A stretch of DNA of 18,879 bases from RYN-433 sp036558265 (GTDB lineage: Bacteria; Planctomycetota; Phycisphaerae; Tepidisphaerales; Tepidisphaeraceae): contig DATBFY010000549.1 of assembly GCA_036558265.1 (NCBI GenBank), forward strand, positions 1-18,879, written 5' to 3'. This document shows, one piece after another, positions 15,474-18,879 of the stretch (positions are counted from its first letter, which is position 1; the number at the start of each line of letters is the position of its first letter). Made by a program: the position numbers and the translations under genes. The notes beneath the pieces were generated by a model that saw nothing but the letters and a program-made list of their open reading frames with translations, ran no database searches and was not told the origin of the DNA.

Positions 15474-18400
15474 ATGTGGCCCGAACGCTTTCTCAAAGTG
15501 TTCCTGGCGATTCTGACGATACCCGCGTGCGCGGCCAACTTCACCTCCGCTGACGCGCCCGCCGCCCGATTTGGCGCGCACGAGATCGTCCTGACGGGCA
15601 ACGGTTCCGTGCCCAATCCGTTCCAGACGGATGCAACGGTGCGCTTCACCTCGCCCTCGGGCAAAGCGGTCACCGTTGCCGTCTTCTACGACGGCGGCAA
15701 CACCTGGCGGGCCCGCGTCTACGTCAGCGAAACCGGCGCGTGGCAGTGGGCGTCAACCTGCAACTCCGATCCCGCCCTCGGCGGCAAATCCGGATCGTTC
15801 ACCGCCCGCGAATCATCCCTCCACGGGATGCTCCACAAGCACAAGACCAATCCCAGGGCCTGGATGACCGACGACGGCCGCTGGTTCGCCAACATCAGCG
15901 ACACCGGTTACCGCCTTTTCCACGGCAAGGTCGCGCCCGATTGGCGCCAGTTCGTCCAGGACTCAGCCGACAAGGGCGTCACCTGCATCCGCGCCGCGAG
16001 CCTGGGCGGTTGGGGCGGCACGCCCGGCGCCAAGGTGGACGACAACGACACCTGGGTCTGGAACGACCCCTGGACCGCGGGCGGCGCCAGGCCCGACTAC
16101 ACCCGCTACGACCTCGACAAGTTTCACACCACCGACGCGCGCCTCGCCTGGCTGCTCGATCACTACCCGGACGTTCAGTTCCAGTTCATCCTCTTCGGTC
16201 TGAAAGGTTACGGCAGCGAATCCACCGGCAAGCACTGGTTCTCCATTCCCGATGCGGCGCGGACCGACACGATGCGCTACCTGATCGCGCGTTGGTCGGC
16301 CTTCCCCAACCTCTTCTGGCTGATCGTCAACGACATGCACTGCGACGCGAAGTTTCCCACCAACCAGGCCTTCGTCCGCGAGGTCGGCACGTTCTTCGCC
16401 GCCAACGACCCCTGGCACCACCTGATCTCCACCGGCCCCAATCGTCACGGCGGCTTCCCCTTCATGACCGACCAGGACCTCAAGTGGTGCAGTTACATTT
16501 ACATTGAAGACGCCAACGCCGTCGCCGCCGATCAGATCGACAAGTTCGGCTTCGACAAGATCCCCCTGCACGTCTGGATGGGCGAAGATTACTACGAACA
16601 GGACCACGGCCACTACAAGGACCCCCGCTTCTACTTCCGATGGCTGACCTGGTCCTGGCTGCTCTCGGGCGGATCGGCCAATTACTGCGGCCGCTGGGGC
16701 CCGATCGACCCGTATTCACTGACCGGAAACCGCGATCGCCCCTGGGAAGGCATCGACAAGAAGACCGTCTACACCGGCGAGCAACTGACCGGCCTGGATT
16801 CCTACCCCTACATTCTCTCCTACCTCAGCGACCGCAAGCTCGATCTCTCGCAATTCCAACCCAACGACGCCCGCGTCAGCGACGCCGACGGCCGAACCGG
16901 CACGCGCCGCCCCAAGCTCGCCCAGCGCGACCGCGACGACTTCCTCATCTACCACCCCAACGCCGCCGCCGACTCGCACGCCGCCATCGTCGATGCCGTC
17001 AAGACGGCCCGCCTCCGCATCGACCTCCGCGACGCGCCCGGCAAGTTCCAGGTCGAGTGGTTCCGCCCCCTCGACGGCGTCACGAAGCGGTCCGATCCCG
17101 TCGAAGGCGGCGCTGAGCGGACATTGCAGGCCCCGTGGTCCGGTCAGGACGTCGTACTCTGGCTCCACAAGGTCGATTCGACTCACCCGGGTCCGCTCCG
17201 TCAGCCCCTCTTTCGCACCCTCGATCTGAATCGCGGCGAGCTTCAGGAAGTCGAGCTCTCCAACGGCGACAAGGTCAAGGTGAAACTCCTGGACGTGAGC
17301 GAAACCCGCGATTCCCTACGCTCCGCCATCCGCCTCGCGAGTGTCAAGATCGAGATCAACGGCACGCCTGCCACCATCGAATCCGGCAACTATCGCCTTC
17401 CCACAACCGTCACCGGCGTTCAGGTCGATTGCCCGGTCACTCGCGGCTACTACGCCAACCACGACCCCTTCGAAGACTCCTGGGGCCTGGTCAAGGACGC
17501 CCGCCTGCGGCTTTGGCCAAAGGATTCGCCGTTGTTGGAACCGGGCACGTTCGTCTACCCCGTCCGCCAGCGATGGTTTGCCACCGCAACCCAGATCGGC
17601 AACGAGCCCTCCTACGTCGATGGCGGCGACTACCCCGCCGCCAACCGCACCATCTACTACCACTCCGGCAACGACATCGGCGGCTGCGAAGGCCTGATCG
17701 ACGTCCTCAGCGCCTGCGACGGCCTGGTCGTTTCCGCCGCCGGCAAGCCGCTGTCCGACTATGCCGGCGCCCCCTTCTACAAGCCGCGCGGTGATTACGA
17801 TTACGTCTACGTCCTCGACGACCACGGCTGGTTCTACCGCTACGCCCACCTCAAATCGATCGACCCCGCCATCCAACCGGGCACGCGCGTCAGGATGAGC
17901 CAGAAGATCGGCGTCCTCGGCAAGGAAGGCAGCAGCGGCGGCTGGTCACACCTGCACTTCGACATCAAGGCCCGCCAGCCCTCCGGCAAATGGGGCGTCC
18001 AGGACGCCTACCCCTTCCTCTGGGAAGCCTGGCTACGCGAGCACAAGCCCGACCTCATCGCCGTCGCCCGCCCGCACCACCTGGTCGCCGCCGGCGAAAC
18101 GATCACCCTCGACGGCTCGCGCTCCTGGAGCTCCGCCGGGAAGATCGCGCGCTACCAGTGGACCCTCCACGACGGCGGCACCGCCGAGGGACCCACAGTC
18201 CAGCACACCTACGACAGGCCCGGCAGCTACAGCGAGATCCTCAAGGTCACCGACGCCGCCGGCCACATCGACTACGACTTCGCCATCGTCCAGGTGCTCG
18301 ACCGCAATCAAACCGACAAGTTCCCGCCCACCATCCACGCCACCTACGCTCCGACGTTCGACGTCCACCCCGGCGATCCCGTCACCTTCAAGGTGCGCAC

Positions 18401-18638
18401 CTTCCGCACCGACGCGGGCAACGAGACCTGGGACTTCGGCGACGGCACCGACCCCGTAAACGTCCACTCCGCCGGCAGCGCAAAAGAACACGACCCCGCC
18501 GGCTACGCTCAAACCACTCATCGTTTCTCCAAGCCTGGCCACTACATCGTCCGCGTCCAGGGCACCGGCAACAACGCGATGACAGCCGCCGCCCACCTCC
18601 AGGTGCGCGTCACCCAAGGGACTGCGGACCGGGAATAA
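15474..18638 (+). CDS. Secreted DUF5060/DUF4038 glycosidase fused to M23 metallopeptidase and PKD domains
   Basis: A 1054-residue exported protein. N-terminus MWPERFLKVFLAILTIPAC is a signal peptide, possibly a lipoprotein signal with Cys19 (IPAC is a poor lipobox). Domains in order: DUF5060 beta sandwich (about 33-112, VLTGNGSVPNPF and YDGGNTWRARVYVSETGAW); DUF4038/GH140-like TIM barrel (about 120-450), with Asp287 in WLIVNDMH and Glu371 in WMGEDYYEQ as candidate acid/base and nucleophile; a collagen-binding-2-like beta domain (about 465-565); a beta linker; an M23 peptidase (about 660-850) with HxxxD (His730, Asp734), YAH (His792) and HLH (His826, His828), all expected zinc and catalytic residues present; then two PKD domains (about 866-935 and 965-1045, the second with WDFGDGTDP). 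GH140 members are apiosidases acting on rhamnogalacturonan II, but this copy's substrate is unknown. The start at 15474 fits the signal peptide. Confidence 0.88.
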   Translation: MWPERFLKVFLAILTIPACAANFTSADAPAARFGAHEIVLTGNGSVPNPFQTDATVRFTSPSGKAVTVAVFYDGGNTWRARVYVSETGAWQWASTCNSDPALGGKSGSFTARESSLHGMLHKHKTNPRAWMTDDGRWFANISDTGYRLFHGKVAPDWRQFVQDSADKGVTCIRAASLGGWGGTPGAKVDDNDTWVWNDPWTAGGARPDYTRYDLDKFHTTDARLAWLLDHYPDVQFQFILFGLKGYGSESTGKHWFSIPDAARTDTMRYLIARWSAFPNLFWLIVNDMHCDAKFPTNQAFVREVGTFFAANDPWHHLISTGPNRHGGFPFMTDQDLKWCSYIYIEDANAVAADQIDKFGFDKIPLHVWMGEDYYEQDHGHYKDPRFYFRWLTWSWLLSGGSANYCGRWGPIDPYSLTGNRDRPWEGIDKKTVYTGEQLTGLDSYPYILSYLSDRKLDLSQFQPNDARVSDADGRTGTRRPKLAQRDRDDFLIYHPNAAADSHAAIVDAVKTARLRIDLRDAPGKFQVEWFRPLDGVTKRSDPVEGGAERTLQAPWSGQDVVLWLHKVDSTHPGPLRQPLFRTLDLNRGELQEVELSNGDKVKVKLLDVSETRDSLRSAIRLASVKIEINGTPATIESGNYRLPTTVTGVQVDCPVTRGYYANHDPFEDSWGLVKDARLRLWPKDSPLLEPGTFVYPVRQRWFATATQIGNEPSYVDGGDYPAANRTIYYHSGNDIGGCEGLIDVLSACDGLVVSAAGKPLSDYAGAPFYKPRGDYDYVYVLDDHGWFYRYAHLKSIDPAIQPGTRVRMSQKIGVLGKEGSSGGWSHLHFDIKARQPSGKWGVQDAYPFLWEAWLREHKPDLIAVARPHHLVAAGETITLDGSRSWSSAGKIARYQWTLHDGGTAEGPTVQHTYDRPGSYSEILKVTDAAGHIDYDFAIVQVLDRNQTDKFPPTIHATYAPTFDVHPGDPVTFKVRTFRTDAGNETWDFGDGTDPVNVHSAGSAKEHDPAGYAQTTHRFSKPGHYIVRVQGTGNNAMTAAAHLQVRVTQGTADRE

Positions 18639-18650
18639 CACATCTTCAGA

Positions 18651-18668
18651 GCGCGCCCGTCGGCGCGC
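18651..18668. terminator. GC-rich hairpin after the fusion gene, possible terminator
   Basis: GCGCGCC (18651-18657) and GGCGCGC (18662-18668) make a perfect 7-bp stem around the loop CGTC, 13 bases after the stop codon of the glycosidase-peptidase gene. No T-run follows, so it would not be a classical intrinsic terminator. It may be an RNA end-stabilising hairpin or a chance GC palindrome. Confidence 0.4.
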
Positions 18669-18682
18669 CTCGCACGCGCGCA

Positions 18683-18711
18683 TTGTCAGGATCGTGCCGC
18701 CCGACTAAGGT
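18683..18711 (+). promoter_or_regulatory. Candidate sigma-70-type promoter for the last gene
   Basis: TTGTCA (18683-18688, 5 of 6 to the -35 consensus) is followed after exactly 17 bases by TAAGGT (18706-18711, TANNNT but only 3 of 6). It lies just after the GC hairpin and about 64 bases before the ATG at 18775, which would leave a leader of roughly 57 bases. The -10 match is weak. Confidence 0.35.
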
Positions 18712-18774
18712 CAAGCCCGCTGCGCCGCCGCCGTCGCCCGTCCCGCGCGCGGATGCGCACGGCCATTGCCTCCG

Positions 18775-18879
18775 ATGAAACGAACCGCCCTCACCCTCTG
18801 GTTCCTCGCCGCCGCCGTCCTGGTGGCCGCCGACGCGTATGTCTGCTACGTCAGCGTTCACCGCCTGATCGCCAGTGCC
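18775..18879 (+). CDS. Start of a gene with hydrophobic N-terminus (truncated by the window end)
   Basis: An open frame from ATG at 18775 to the last base gives 35 residues beginning MKRTALTLWFLAAAVLVAAD and continuing AYVCYVSVHRLIASA. The positive n-region (K2, R3) followed by about 16 hydrophobic residues is a signal peptide or membrane anchor, so this is probably another exported or membrane protein. There is no Shine-Dalgarno directly before it; an in-between ATG at 18753 is in another frame and gives Arg-rich, shadow-like sequence. It is separated from the upstream gene by 136 bp containing a hairpin and a promoter candidate, so it may be its own transcription unit. Function cannot be told. 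Confidence 0.6.
   Translation, partial: MKRTALTLWFLAAAVLVAADAYVCYVSVHRLIASA

Noticed and set aside
15402..15581. N-terminal extension of the esterase to 15581
   Set aside because: It would run antisense through the start of the divergent gene and precede the signal peptide.
15474..18638. Loss of the catalytic acid in the DUF4038 barrel (Asp in WLIVNDMH where many TIM-barrel glycosidases have Asn-Glu)
   Set aside because: As I recall, GH140 apiosidase uses an Asp acid/base with a Glu nucleophile, and Asp287 with Glu371 fits that order. It is therefore not treated as an inactivating change.
15740..18778. Plus-strand frames of 255, 158, 219 and 262 codons within or past the glycosidase-peptidase gene
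   Set aside because: Arg/Pro-rich out-of-frame shadows with composition unlike any other protein in the window. The last one overlaps the true start at 18775 in another frame.
1..18879. CRISPR array, insertion sequence or defence system
   Set aside because: No short direct repeats with unique spacers, no transposase-like frames and no known defence domain were found. The M23 and DUF4038 domains are enzymes of exported proteins, not defence markers.

Overview
The window looks like chromosomal DNA of a GC-rich planctomycete, probably class Phycisphaerae. That is an inference from three things: a very large secreted protein of autotransporter-type beta-strand repeats that ends in dockerin-like EF-hand repeats plus a PEP-CTERM tail; a set of secreted carbohydrate-active and carbohydrate-binding proteins with no SusC/SusD pair; and a DUF5060/DUF4038-type glycosidase. 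No mobile element, CRISPR array, integrase, ribosomal RNA or phage gene was seen.

Layout. Bases 1-42 are the 3' half of a tRNA-Arg(ACG). It abuts, with no spacer, the stop codon of an 1874-residue surface protein on the minus strand (43-5667) that contains a tandem duplication of about 480 residues. A 226-bp divergent spacer separates it from a secreted jelly-roll protein resembling polysaccharide lyases (5894-6919, +). Next come a secreted CehA/McbA-like metallohydrolase (6953-8497, -) and, across a 56-bp spacer with back-to-back promoter candidates, a two-gene plus-strand unit: an unassigned secreted protein (8554-9597) and a kelch-like/fibronectin III protein (9622-11715). A minus-strand operon follows (transcribed 15401 to 11727): a secreted alpha/beta esterase, then two paralogous secreted proteins that are probably alpha/alpha-barrel enzymes. 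The right side holds a 1054-residue plus-strand protein (15474-18638) that joins a DUF4038 glycosidase to an M23 metallopeptidase and two PKD domains. The window ends in the first 35 codons of another plus-strand gene with a hydrophobic N-terminus.

How it may work together. Every complete protein starts with a predicted export signal, so this is a block of exported proteins. A plausible reading (inference) is a glycan-degradation locus: a lyase-like jelly roll, probable six-hairpin enzymes, a deacetylating esterase, an apiosidase-like TIM barrel and accessory binding proteins. Substrate cannot be told from sequence alone.

The points most worth a second look are the glycosidase-M23-PKD fusion; the tandem paralogue that has lost a His-rich motif block kept by its sister; TANNNT boxes placed so close to three start codons lacking a Shine-Dalgarno that those mRNAs may be leaderless; the regular 780/660-bp spacing of beta-strand repeats in the giant protein; and the tRNA abutting that protein's stop codon next to a run of eight G.
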